From the NCBI RefSeq assembly GCF_030159995.1, contig NZ_BSNM01000002.1, positions 1 to 64,000 on the forward strand: DNA of 64,000 nt. Direction: 5' to 3'. The notes under the pieces were generated by a model, which was not told where the DNA came from, did no database searches, and was given only the letters and a program-made list of their open reading frames with translations. Positions 26,559 to 35,688 of the stretch are shown here, piece by piece. Source of the stretch: Litoribrevibacter albus (GTDB lineage: Bacteria > Pseudomonadota > Gammaproteobacteria > Pseudomonadales > Litoribrevibacteraceae). The translations under genes were made by a program, and so were the position numbers. Every line of letters begins with the position of its first letter. Positions within the stretch are counted from its first letter, which is position 1.

Positions 26559-29501
26559 ATGTACCGATCCTCTACTCAGCTGAATGAAAAATGTTCTGAC
26601 TTGGGCGACACCTCATTAGGTAAGACTGCCATTAAGCACTCTTTGGCGATTCGTTTACTCAGAATTGTTTTCTCCATTTATCTGCTGATCACCTGTGTTA
26701 TCACCTCTGTTCAGATGACAAACGAATATCTTTTCGAGAAAGACTCTATTCGTGAGAATCTGATGGCCTACCAAAGTATCTTCTACGAAGGCATTGCCAA
26801 TGCCTTATGGAACTTCGATTTCAAACAACTCAATGCCATGATGGATGGCGTCTATAAGCTTCATGATATTGAAGGTTTGTATGTGTTTGATGGGAAGGGA
26901 AAGTTAGTACTGACACGGGGTTTCGAGAACCAAGCACCGTCAGATGATTCAGCTGCTTCTGATCGTTTGGGATCTACCGACGAAAAGGCGCAACAAGTGC
27001 CAACGAATCAGCACGGCGTAAGCTCGCTGAAAGCATTAAGTTATGACCAGATGGAGCAGCGTGGACTGTTTTCTTACACCTTTCCTGTGGTCTTCTATGA
27101 TGAAAATATTGGCTCTGTAACGCTGTTTTCCAGCAACAGGATTGTCTTTAATCAGGTTAAATACAACTTCCTGACCATCATTATCAACGCCATCATAAAA
27201 ACCATCATTCTGTGGTTATTGTTTATCTGGGCGTTCAAACGCTTTCTGGTTCGAGCTTTGGACAGTTTCATTTCCAAGATGGAATCCACCACGCTTGATA
27301 ATCCCGGCGGCGCAGAGATAGAACTTCAAACCTTCGGCGCTTATGAGTTGGAACGTTTTCGTGATGTGTTTAATCACATGACGCAGCGTATTGTTAAGTC
27401 CAAATATTCTCTGGAAAAGCTTAACGATGAGCTGGAACGTAAGGTGGAAGAGCGCACCAAAGAAACCTTGTTGAAACAGGAAATGCTGGAGCAAATGAGT
27501 CAGCAAGGGCGCATTGGCGCCTGGGAATGGCGCATTGAGGAACAACAACTTCATTGGAGCACGATGACGCGCATCATTCATGATGTGGACCAGGACTTCA
27601 TACCAACAGCCTCTTCTGTGTGGTGGTTTATTAAGGAAGAAGACAAGCGTGCCTTAATTCAGCAATGTCTTTCGGACTGCATAAAAGATGGCAAAGCCTG
27701 GTCGGAAGAGCTTCAGATCGTCACAGCCAAAGGGGAAGACGTTTGGGTGGTGATCACTGGCAGTGGTATTTTTGAAGACGGCAAATGTGTTCGTCTCTAC
27801 GGCTCCTATCAGGACATCAACGAGCGCATCAAGGTGCGCCACGATCTGGAAGAAGCGAAAGAGTTGGCCGAAAGCGGTGCCAAGATGAAGAGCCAATTCC
27901 TTGCGACCATGAGTCACGAGATTCGTACACCGATGAATGGCGTGTTGGGGATGTTGTACCTTCTCAAAAATACCGACTTGGACGAGAAGCAGGCAGGGTA
28001 TGCGGACGTTGCCACCACCAGTGGTGAGTTCTTGTTGGGGCTGATTGATGACATTTTGGATTTGTCCAAGATTGAAGCGGGTCATATTGAACTGGAGCAT
28101 TTGAACTTCAATATTGTGAGCGTACTGGGTGACATTGCTAAAAGCTTCGGTATCAAAACCTATAACCAAGGTATTCAATTGATTTTGGATACCTCTGAAG
28201 TCCCGAATATTCAGGTCTGTGGCGATTTTGGCCGGATTCGACAGGTTGTATCTAATTTGATGGGGAATGCCGTCAAGTTCACATCATCAGGGCATATCTT
28301 AATCCGGGCCACACTCACTGATGTGGGGCCACAGTGGCAACTGGACTGCTATGTGGAAGACACCGGGATTGGTATCCGTGCAGATAAAGTCCACAGTATT
28401 TTTGAGCACTTTACTCAGGTGGATGCCTCTACTACTCGCAAGTACGGTGGCACCGGGTTGGGGCTGTCGATCAGTAGAGAGCTGTGTCGTTTAATGCAGG
28501 GAGACATAGACGTTAGCAGTGAACTGGATCGGGGCAGTACTTTCCACTTTCATGTTCGGTTGGAGAAGGCGCCGGTTACTCCGGTAAACGCGTTTGGTTT
28601 GAACGATATGAAAGATGCGTTTACCGCGAAACGTGTGTTAGTTGCAGATCCCTATCCGATGTCCCGAGAGGTTCTTGAACGACAACTGAATGCATGGCAG
28701 ATCGATGTCGTGTTTGCGCCCTCCTGGCATGTGCTTATCAGTATTCTTAGTGATGAGTTGGAAGCCCCCTTCGATGTGGTTTTTCTGGACTACGCGTTAG
28801 CTCTGTCGGTAGATCCTGCATCTGCTTTAATGTATGGCCGGGTGTTAAGGAAACAAGCCTGGGTGTTGATGCAACCGATGGGAAATGAGCAGGACAAAAT
28901 TGATATTCCCCAAGTGAATTGGATGGAAAGGCTCGAAAAGCCGATCGTGTCAGAGGAAATCAAGCGCGTATTGGCTGATGTACTGAATAAGCGTGCTGCC
29001 GATCCTGGTGCGTCTCCAGAGTTAACGCGCGGGGGTGGGCAAGTTGTCGAGCTTAAAGGCAGGAACAATAATCCTACGGATTCTCACGCAACTCCCTGGC
29101 CTGAAAGTACCCGTATCCTGTTGGTGGAAGACAACGATATTAATCGGTTAGTCGCCTCCGGGATGTTAGAAAAAATTGGCTTACAGAATGATTTTGCAGT
29201 AAACGGCGATGATGCACTCAGTGTGTTGCAGTCTTCTTCCACAGAGTGCCCGTTTGATCTCATTCTTATGGATTGTCAGATGCCGGTTATGGATGGCTAC
29301 GAAGCCACTGGCCGGATCAGAAAAGGTGAAGCCGGAGAGCGTTACCGTTCTATCCCGATTGTGGCGATGACCGCCAATGCCATGGAAGGGGATCGAGAGC
29401 TTTGTATCCATGCCGGGATGGATGATTATCTGACAAAGCCCGTGGACCCTTTAATTTTGCTGGAGAAGCTGCTTCAGTGGTTGCCTTCCAGAACGTCTTG
29501 A
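26559..29501 (+). CDS. Hybrid sensor histidine kinase with two receivers, the first degenerate
   Basis: A 980-residue membrane sensor. Two membrane segments (about 28-48 and 215-235) flank a periplasmic domain. A HAMP-like linker and coiled coil lead to one PAS domain (about 305-425). The HisKA motif MSHEIRTPMNG carries His453, followed by the ATPase domain with GTGLGLSIS. The first receiver (about 685-800) begins VADPYP instead of the acidic pair, though its FLDYA aspartate and the EKPI lysine remain. The second receiver (about 848-970) is intact (VEDNDIN, MDCQMP, TKPVD). Its PAS-to-kinase part closely matches the kinase at 5574, so the two are paralogues. It is monocistronic. Confidence 0.9.
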   Translation: MYRSSTQLNEKCSDLGDTSLGKTAIKHSLAIRLLRIVFSIYLLITCVITSVQMTNEYLFEKDSIRENLMAYQSIFYEGIANALWNFDFKQLNAMMDGVYKLHDIEGLYVFDGKGKLVLTRGFENQAPSDDSAASDRLGSTDEKAQQVPTNQHGVSSLKALSYDQMEQRGLFSYTFPVVFYDENIGSVTLFSSNRIVFNQVKYNFLTIIINAIIKTIILWLLFIWAFKRFLVRALDSFISKMESTTLDNPGGAEIELQTFGAYELERFRDVFNHMTQRIVKSKYSLEKLNDELERKVEERTKETLLKQEMLEQMSQQGRIGAWEWRIEEQQLHWSTMTRIIHDVDQDFIPTASSVWWFIKEEDKRALIQQCLSDCIKDGKAWSEELQIVTAKGEDVWVVITGSGIFEDGKCVRLYGSYQDINERIKVRHDLEEAKELAESGAKMKSQFLATMSHEIRTPMNGVLGMLYLLKNTDLDEKQAGYADVATTSGEFLLGLIDDILDLSKIEAGHIELEHLNFNIVSVLGDIAKSFGIKTYNQGIQLILDTSEVPNIQVCGDFGRIRQVVSNLMGNAVKFTSSGHILIRATLTDVGPQWQLDCYVEDTGIGIRADKVHSIFEHFTQVDASTTRKYGGTGLGLSISRELCRLMQGDIDVSSELDRGSTFHFHVRLEKAPVTPVNAFGLNDMKDAFTAKRVLVADPYPMSREVLERQLNAWQIDVVFAPSWHVLISILSDELEAPFDVVFLDYALALSVDPASALMYGRVLRKQAWVLMQPMGNEQDKIDIPQVNWMERLEKPIVSEEIKRVLADVLNKRAADPGASPELTRGGGQVVELKGRNNNPTDSHATPWPESTRILLVEDNDINRLVASGMLEKIGLQNDFAVNGDDALSVLQSSSTECPFDLILMDCQMPVMDGYEATGRIRKGEAGERYRSIPIVAMTANAMEGDRELCIHAGMDDYLTKPVDPLILLEKLLQWLPSRTS

Positions 29502-29567
29502 ACGAATTGCTTGAACAATGTGAGTGGCAGTCTGCTGTCTGATTCGTGATGTTATTTACTCATACTC

Positions 29568-29855
29568 TTAACCCTGATCTTGCCAAACCAACTGGGTGTC
29601 ACGAATGGCTTTAAGCAACGGGATATGACGATCAATGATGCTTTGCACCGCTGCCAACGCCTCGGCTGTTTGGGCTTCACACTGAAAATTTAACGCACTG
29701 CCTTCGCTATTGATTCGACAGATTCCCATGGGAAAGTGCACCACTGATTGCTGTGTGTGTGTTTCCACCGAGACTTTCCGTGCAAAGTGTTTGCCGAGCA
29801 TGTCCTGATATTTTTCAGCCTTTTCAGCTGTGACAGAGCTGGTGCTTTTAAGCAT
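29568..29855 (-). CDS. DUF2218 domain protein
   Basis: A 95-residue cytoplasmic protein matching the DUF2218 family: an SSVTAEKAEKYQDMLGKHFARK helix, a strand pair around the FPMGICRI segment and a helical C-terminus ending LKAIRDTQLVWQ. The function is unknown, though the gene family is often found near siderophore genes. Here it ends a three-gene minus-strand cluster with a siderophore-binding protein and a TonB receptor, 46 bp after the former, so an accessory iron-related role is inferred. Confidence 0.85.
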   Translation of the reverse strand: MLKSTSSVTAEKAEKYQDMLGKHFARKVSVETHTQQSVVHFPMGICRINSEGSALNFQCEAQTAEALAAVQSIIDRHIPLLKAIRDTQLVWQDQG

Positions 29856-29901
29856 GGTTAATGATTCCTATCTTTTATCTAATCACGTGAAATTTATGGT
29901 T

Positions 29902-31074
29902 TTAAAGTTCAGTACTGTAGGTTCCACTGAGATCCACCGGGCTAAACCCTGTCAGTAGGGTGTTGAGCGTCTGTTGAGGATCAAGATCTTTGAACAACTC
30001 TGGGTGAAACCATTTCGCCATGGATTCGATGGCGTACAAGTTCAGCGGTGAGTTGTAGAAATGGTGCCAAAGCGCGTAGCTGCGACCGTTTTGAATGGGC
30101 ACCAGTCGGTCAAAGTTCCTATGTGCTAACACTTGTTTCAGTGAGGCTTGAGCAATGCCGTTCGGTACTTGAGCGCCCATGATCAGGCTTGAGTAACGTT
30201 CAGAAGTACGAGTGGGTGTGCTAGACGGTTTGCTAGAAGGGGGGCTGGGGTTTGCATTAAATTGTGCGCCCGATGACGTGCCTATGTAGACATCGAAATT
30301 TGAGATTAAGGCGTATTCCGCACTGATCTTTCCGACCGGGCCGGGCAATTGGCCTTCGGCAATGCTGATGCCGCCAGCGAATCTTGCCATCGCTGCAAAT
30401 AAGCCTTCTGCAATGGTAAAGCAGCAGGGTTCTTTGGTGCTGGCCCAAACATCTAACAACACCTTGGGATAAGCACTTTCGGGAATGCCTGAAAGTGTAT
30501 CTTGGATATGAGCCAGTTTGGTTTGGTAGAAGCGACTGAAGCTGTTGGCGTTTTGCTCGTAACCCAATACTTGTCCGAGAATTTCTATGCTGCGTGCCGT
30601 GTGTTCAATGGGATTCTTGCGGAAATCAATGAACACGATCTTAATGCCAACTGCCGTTAATACGTCGATAACTTTCTTCGACTTTGCGCCTGGTCCATGA
30701 CCGTCGAGCCCGAAGATGGCCACTTCCGGATTCAATTCCAAAATCTTTTCAATGCTAACGCTGGTTTCACTGGTTTGACCGAAGGTCGGGATCTGATCAA
30801 TCTCAGGAAAAGCCTGTTGATACGCCTGATAACCGGCCGGATCAAACTGCTTGAAGTCATTCATCATCCCGGCCACTCGGGTCAGTGGTTGTTTCACTCC
30901 AAGCACGCCCAGTGCCGCCAGGAAGCGACCTTCGCCGAGAATAATACGCTGCGCCGGTTGTTCCAGCGTGATCTTGCGATTGGCGATGTCGGTGATTTCA
31001 ATGCTGGCGTGGGCAAACCCTGCCACGAGCAGAGTCACACAAGCGAGCCAGAGTTTTAATGAACGACGCGGCAT
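29902..31074 (-). CDS. Periplasmic ferric-siderophore/heme-type binding protein (FecB/FepB-like)
   Basis: I place the start at ATG 31074 (MPRRSLKLW), which gives a 390-residue protein with a standard signal peptide ending GFAHA. An upstream in-frame extension to 31158 has no such feature. The mature sequence is a class III (helical-backbone) binding protein: ITDIANRKITLEQPAQRIILGEG, then TSVSIEKILELNPEVAIFG. A serine/proline-rich insertion (about residues 295-310) is unusual. It sits between the TonB receptor and the DUF2218 gene. No inner-membrane permease or ATPase is present here, so it must use a transporter encoded elsewhere. Confidence 0.85.
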   Translation of the reverse strand: MPRRSLKLWLACVTLLVAGFAHASIEITDIANRKITLEQPAQRIILGEGRFLAALGVLGVKQPLTRVAGMMNDFKQFDPAGYQAYQQAFPEIDQIPTFGQTSETSVSIEKILELNPEVAIFGLDGHGPGAKSKKVIDVLTAVGIKIVFIDFRKNPIEHTARSIEILGQVLGYEQNANSFSRFYQTKLAHIQDTLSGIPESAYPKVLLDVWASTKEPCCFTIAEGLFAAMARFAGGISIAEGQLPGPVGKISAEYALISNFDVYIGTSSGAQFNANPSPPSSKPSSTPTRTSERYSSLIMGAQVPNGIAQASLKQVLAHRNFDRLVPIQNGRSYALWHHFYNSPLNLYAIESMAKWFHPELFKDLDPQQTLNTLLTGFSPVDLSGTYSTEL

Positions 31075-31204
31075 AGTTCTTTTATCCTGTGGTTGGTCGT
31101 TATGATCATCAGTGCGTTGAAAAGGAGCGGAGGTGCTCATTCCCTGAGCGTTTATCATCCTTGTGGCACTTGATCGTAATTAGAATGGTTTGTTCTGTGA
31201 TTCC

Positions 31205-33292
31205 CTAGAACTGATACGCCGCAGACAGACGAATATCTCGGCCCGGTTCCGGCAAACCAATTGGATCGGCGCCTTCGCTCATCGAGAAGAATGAGCCCTG
31301 ATCGTAGTAGTACTTGTCGAACATATTGTTCACTGCCAAGCCAAGGGTCAGATCTTCCATTGGTAGCCATTGAACATAGACATCATGAATGCCATAACCG
31401 GCTTTTTCGTCCTGGCCCTCCGGCACGTCCTTTAAGCGTTCAACCAGGCGAGCGTTCCAGCCCAGTGTTAGGTCATGTCGCATTTGGTATTCAACGCCGG
31501 TCGTCCAGGTTCGGCCGTAAGAGGTGCCAAGCCCCATGTCGCCACTGGCCAAGGGTTCATCGCCCAGTTCTGGTTTACTGTGAGATACGCCGGCATTAAG
31601 CGTGACAGCATCCCAGAAGTAAGCCATGCGTAAGGCATATCCTTTCACTTCTACGTCATCGACGAAGCTGTAGCGAATACCTTGAGAGCCGCTGATGATT
31701 TGTGCGTTTTCAATGGTTTGTTTGAAGATTTCACCGCTGGCTGCGAAGTTCATTCCTTCGTATTTGAAACCAAACTCGATGTTGTCCGATTCTTCCGCTT
31801 GCAATTCCTGGAGCGGTACGTCGCCGTCGATGTCTGCACCACGATAGCTTTGCAGTGCTTGATTCAAGTAAGGAAACTCAAGGAACCAGGCTTCCGGGCT
31901 GCTCACGCCTTTGAAGGCTTGTGCATAACTGGCAAAGACTTCCAGTTCATTGGTGATGTCAAAGCTCAAGGTGGCGTTCGGGCTGATGGCGTCATCCGAG
32001 AAGTTTTCACCTTGATTGTCGGTGTAGTCGTAGTCGTCGTAACGTACCCCTGTGCTCAAGCGCAAAGACGGAGTCAGTTCGATGTCGGCCTGAACATAGA
32101 GGGCGGTGATTTCCGTCTCTTCATTGTTGAAGTCATCCAAATAGCCTTTTACCAGATAGGCTTCGTCTTCCCGATATTCGGCACCGTAGGTGACTTCATG
32201 CTTGCCCATTCGACTGGTGTTGCGAAGATCAAAGCCTAAACTTTCGATGCCTGCACCGTGGGCTTTTCCATCGTAGTAATCAGCAAAGGTCCAGGTTGGC
32301 GGTGGCCCAGCCGGTGGCCAGTTGGCCGCATAAACATCGCCTTTCTTCGTGAGGTAGCTGTCGTTGTAATACACAGTGGATTTCAGATCAATCCACGGTG
32401 AGTCAGGATTGTAGCCATAGTTAAAGATGGCCGATTCGCGATGTGTTTCCTGAGGCACGAGAGTACTCGGGTACGCAGGGTGTAGGCCGATATCCACCAT
32501 GTTCGGACGGGCATAACGCGTACCGTCGTCGTCATATTCTTCGTAGCTCAGAGCCAGGTAGTGGTCTTCGAGTAGGGTGCCGCTCAACTTGAAACGTACG
32601 GATTGTTGTTCGAACTCGGTGTTATCCACTTCGTCGCCGTGGCCGTCGGAGTAGTTGTCGCCGGTATCATAACGGGTGATGCTGGCTAACAAGCCAAAAT
32701 CATCGTTCAACATACCATAGGCGCTAAGGTGATTTTTCCAGCCTTCGTTATTACTGAAGTAAGAGGTCTTTGCTAAGGCGCCGAAACGCTCACCGTCTCG
32801 GAGCATGTCTTTGGCGTCTTTAAGGTTAAAGTGGATGGCACCGCCTAAGGCGCCTGCGCCGTCGGTGGCGTTACCGGCACCGGATTTAATCACCACGTTT
32901 TTCACTAATTCGGGTTCTACGTTGACGCGACCTTGGTGGTGATAGAGGTAACCCGCTTGTGTGGCTCCGTCGATGGTGACATTGAGCAGCGTGTCTTCAA
33001 TACCGCGCACATAGATTTTCTGCGCAACAGGCAGGCCACCACCGACAGTGATGGAGGGTTCGTGACGGAACATGTCTTCCAGATCGGTGACCTGACGCTT
33101 CTCAATCATCTCGTCCGTCATGCTGACATTGAAGCCGTCTTCTTTGGAACCGATTACTTGAATGATGTTAGTGGTTTTGGTGTCAGCGTTGTTTGTTGTC
33201 GTTTCTGTGTCGGCGTATGCGCAGGTAATATTGGCAGCGGCAACAGCCAAAGCCAGATAACTGACCTTACTCGCTAGCTTAGTGTTCTTCAT
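31205..33292 (-). CDS. TonB-dependent outer-membrane receptor
   Basis: A 695-residue receptor with a signal peptide of about 27 residues (ending CAYAD). The plug domain (about 60-180) contains KIYVRGIEDTLLNVTIDG and GALGGAIHFN. A 22-stranded-type barrel follows and ends with the outer-membrane C-terminal phenylalanine (LSAAYQF). The TonB box may lie in the NIIQVIGS region. It is the first gene of a minus-strand iron cluster. A Fur-like box and a PchR-like AraC gene lie immediately upstream, pointing to control by iron and by the imported siderophore. The ligand is unknown. Confidence 0.93.
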   Translation of the reverse strand: MKNTKLASKVSYLALAVAAANITCAYADTETTTNNADTKTTNIIQVIGSKEDGFNVSMTDEMIEKRQVTDLEDMFRHEPSITVGGGLPVAQKIYVRGIEDTLLNVTIDGATQAGYLYHHQGRVNVEPELVKNVVIKSGAGNATDGAGALGGAIHFNLKDAKDMLRDGERFGALAKTSYFSNNEGWKNHLSAYGMLNDDFGLLASITRYDTGDNYSDGHGDEVDNTEFEQQSVRFKLSGTLLEDHYLALSYEEYDDDGTRYARPNMVDIGLHPAYPSTLVPQETHRESAIFNYGYNPDSPWIDLKSTVYYNDSYLTKKGDVYAANWPPAGPPPTWTFADYYDGKAHGAGIESLGFDLRNTSRMGKHEVTYGAEYREDEAYLVKGYLDDFNNEETEITALYVQADIELTPSLRLSTGVRYDDYDYTDNQGENFSDDAISPNATLSFDITNELEVFASYAQAFKGVSSPEAWFLEFPYLNQALQSYRGADIDGDVPLQELQAEESDNIEFGFKYEGMNFAASGEIFKQTIENAQIISGSQGIRYSFVDDVEVKGYALRMAYFWDAVTLNAGVSHSKPELGDEPLASGDMGLGTSYGRTWTTGVEYQMRHDLTLGWNARLVERLKDVPEGQDEKAGYGIHDVYVQWLPMEDLTLGLAVNNMFDKYYYDQGSFFSMSEGADPIGLPEPGRDIRLSAAYQF

Positions 33293-33400
33293 TACCTAAA
33301 TCCTATGTTGGTGGTATGAGATCAAGGCAGGGTGGCGAGCGTTGAGTGACATCAATGAACTCCCGACTTATGACCCTGTTGATGTAAAAATGTTTCTAAT

Positions 33401-33419
33401 GCTAATGATTCTCATTTAT
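33401..33419. promoter_or_regulatory. Fur-box-like site
   Basis: GCTAATGATTCTCATTTAT matches 13 of 19 positions of the classical Fur consensus GATAATGATAATCATTATC, including the TAATGAT and TCATT cores. It lies 109 bp upstream of the TonB receptor and 103 bp upstream of the preferred AraC-regulator start, between two divergent genes. Confidence 0.65.
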
Positions 33420-33521
33420 GATATCACCAAGGCGTCGCATGAACAGAGAAGATCGTTATTCAAAGCTGACAAAGTGTTATGCGTTACCGTCAGAGTGGTC
33501 AGAGGCAGGACAAATAGACGT

Positions 33522-34511
33522 ATGAATACCAACACTATCTTTCTACAAGACCTGAAAAACTTGCAGTCACGATTGGGCTTAAGCCAGAATTTTCGTGGTG
33601 CAGATGTGAGTCAGCCGGTAATGGCGGGGCACTTTCAGTATCTGGCGTTCCAAAGCGGGTTATCGATGCATGTGATGGATGCGGTGGAGCATCAAAACAC
33701 CGAAAGCACCATGGAATTGCCGGAAGGGCTAAGCTTTAACTTTATGTTCTCTGGTCAGATTAATTTCTCTTTCGCCAATGAAAAACACATTATCGGCCCG
33801 GATCAGGGGCGTATTTGCTGCTCAGCGATCATCAATAACTCATCGGATATTCTGACCCGTTCTATGTGTGCTGGCATGCACATCAAAAAAGTAAACGTCT
33901 TTGTGGAACGGCAGTGGCTGGAAAACCGCTGTAAAACATCCAATGACAGTGAGTTACTGAATCATCTGTTTACGGATAAACGTGTGTTGCATTGGTTGCC
34001 GGATGAGGAGGTCGTCGCGAAAGCCTCACAGTTATTTACCGTCAATCAGAGCAAGGGCTTTTCGGGGCAGTTAGAGGCCGAGTTCCTGACCATGCAGTTG
34101 TTATCCGGCTGTATTGATCAGCTACATCAGGATCTCAATGCCTTGGATGAACACTCTGATCAGCAGTCCAAGGTGGCTGCGGGTAATCCGTCGTTGGAAT
34201 TGAAACACGCCATTGATCAGCTGTTAGAGCGACACGACTGTTTGCATGACATTGCCACAGCGCTGAATATGAGTGAACGCACCTTACAGCGTCGCTTTCA
34301 GTCCTGTTTTCAACAAACCTTATCTGCTTATGTTCGGCAACGTCGTTTGGAAAAAGCCAAGTGTGCCTTGGCGATTGAAGGGCGGAGCATTGGTGAAGCA
34401 GCTTATATTGCTGGTTACAACCACAGCTCCAACTTTGTGAATGCTTTTAAAAAGCACTATGGCATGACGCCTTCGGAGTTTTTAAAGGTGCATCAAGGAG
34501 TAAGGCACTAG
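33522..34511 (+). CDS. AraC-family regulator, PchR-like
   Basis: I start this gene at ATG 33522 (MNTNTIF), giving 329 residues. The longer frame from 33342 would run through the Fur-like box, and its N-terminal residues match nothing. The N-terminal domain (about 30-160) resembles the ligand-sensing part of PchR-type siderophore-responsive regulators. The C-terminal pair of helix-turn-helix motifs contains LHDIATALNMSERTLQRRF and IGEAAYIAGYNHSSNFVNAFKKHYGMTPSEF. It is divergent from the TonB receptor and probably activates that operon when the cognate siderophore is bound. Confidence 0.88.
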   Translation: MNTNTIFLQDLKNLQSRLGLSQNFRGADVSQPVMAGHFQYLAFQSGLSMHVMDAVEHQNTESTMELPEGLSFNFMFSGQINFSFANEKHIIGPDQGRICCSAIINNSSDILTRSMCAGMHIKKVNVFVERQWLENRCKTSNDSELLNHLFTDKRVLHWLPDEEVVAKASQLFTVNQSKGFSGQLEAEFLTMQLLSGCIDQLHQDLNALDEHSDQQSKVAAGNPSLELKHAIDQLLERHDCLHDIATALNMSERTLQRRFQSCFQQTLSAYVRQRRLEKAKCALAIEGRSIGEAAYIAGYNHSSNFVNAFKKHYGMTPSEFLKVHQGVRH

Positions 34512-34579
34512 CGCCTTACTCCTTGATTTCATTTCAGATTATAGGTTCAGGTAATAGGTTTCAGGTTATGGATTCTAAG

Positions 34580-34693
34580 TTACAGAAAGCCCAGCAGGGC
34601 TTTGCATCCGTAGGCCACCACAGCGAGCGTAAAGACACCCGCCAGGTAAAGCGCCACGGCATTGCGAAGTGAATGCTTTGGCGTGCTGTTCAT
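34580..34693 (-). CDS. 37-residue CIO-associated membrane protein (DUF2474/CydX-like)
   Basis: A small frame not called by length-filtered gene finding. It encodes 37 residues with one membrane segment (NAVALYLAGVFTLAVVAYG) and the C-terminus CKALLGFL. Its ATG overlaps the cioB stop codon by one base (TAATG), the classic arrangement for the single-span subunit of cytochrome bd-type oxidases. DUF2474 proteins of about this size occupy this spot in cyanide-insensitive oxidase operons, while E. coli has CydX. It probably stabilises the oxidase. Confidence 0.8.
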   Translation of the reverse strand: MNSTPKHSLRNAVALYLAGVFTLAVVAYGCKALLGFL

Positions 34694-35688
34694 TAGTAAC
34701 CATCCTTCAAACTGGTCTTACCGCTGAACGTCTTATAGTTGTAGACGTTATAGGCGATGATGATCGGGATGAAAATCAAAATGCCAACTAAGGTGAAGTA
34801 CACCGATTTGTCCGGCGCAATGGCGTCCCAAATCGTTAAGCGACCTGGAATGATGTAGGGAAAAATACCCGCAACCAAGCCCGCAAAGGCGGTGGCAAAT
34901 AAGCCCATCACATAGGCCAATGGCTTCAAGCTGTGTTCTTCTTCCGAATTTAATAAATTCCAAAGCTTATAGGCAAAGAACGCGGTTAATAGCGGCATCG
35001 GTGCCAGCCAGATATTCCCCGGCCAATCCAACCAGCGAGAAGCAATTGCGGGTTGCTCCAATAACATTTCGACGCTGACCATCGCCAGGAAGAACAGCAT
35101 GCCAACTAACAACACCTTGGCGAGCATTCTAACGCGTTGTTGCAAGCCGTCTTCGGTTTTGCGAATCAACCAGCATGAACCGAGCAGAGCGTACCCAACC
35201 ACGAGTGCCACGCCGGTATGGATCGAGAAAGGCGTTAACCATTGCAAGGGTTCATCTAGAGATTTGGGGCTTGACATGTCACCGACCAGCGCACCAAGAA
35301 TTAAGCCTTGGCAGAAGGTGGCTAGGGTTGAACCGACCGCAAAACTGATGTCCCACCATTTTTGACTGGAATCGGCCTTGAATCGAAATTCAAAGGCGAC
35401 GCCTCGGAAGATCAACGCAATCAGCATCAAGATGATCGGAATGTAGAGGTTCGATAAGACATAGCTGTAGACGCTTGGGAAGGCCACAAACAACACCACA
35501 CCACCAAACACTAACCATGTTTGGTTGCTGTCCCACAGGTGGGCGAGACTCTTCATCGCCAAACCTTTATCTTCCGGTGTATTCAACAGGGGCGAAAGAA
35601 TCCCTACGCCGAGAGAAAAGCCATCCAGCAGTACATAAACCAGAATGCCAAAACCGATCAATAACAGGTAAACCAGTGCGATATCCAT
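34693..35688 (-). CDS. cioB: Cyanide-insensitive terminal oxidase subunit II
   Basis: A 331-residue membrane protein with about eight helices, matching the bd-type quinol oxidase subunit II (CydB/CioB). Typical pieces are LLIGFGILVYVLLDGFSLGVGIL at the N-terminus, SLAHLWDSNQTWLVFGGVVLF and LIFRGVAFEFR. It pairs with subunit I to oxidise quinol and reduce oxygen to water at the inner membrane. The last base of the cioA stop is the first base of this gene, so the two are translationally coupled. The length is that of the CIO type. Confidence 0.94.
   Translation of the reverse strand: MDIALVYLLLIGFGILVYVLLDGFSLGVGILSPLLNTPEDKGLAMKSLAHLWDSNQTWLVFGGVVLFVAFPSVYSYVLSNLYIPIILMLIALIFRGVAFEFRFKADSSQKWWDISFAVGSTLATFCQGLILGALVGDMSSPKSLDEPLQWLTPFSIHTGVALVVGYALLGSCWLIRKTEDGLQQRVRMLAKVLLVGMLFFLAMVSVEMLLEQPAIASRWLDWPGNIWLAPMPLLTAFFAYKLWNLLNSEEEHSLKPLAYVMGLFATAFAGLVAGIFPYIIPGRLTIWDAIAPDKSVYFTLVGILIFIPIIIAYNVYNYKTFSGKTSLKDGY

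Noticed and set aside
31682-32239. A 185-codon plus-strand frame opposite the TonB receptor
   Set aside because: Antisense shadow of a well-conserved barrel protein, with no ribosome-binding site or recognisable motif.
33342-33521. N-terminal extension of the AraC-family gene
   Set aside because: It runs through the Fur-like box and the receptor promoter region and has no family similarity, so the ATG at 33522 is preferred.
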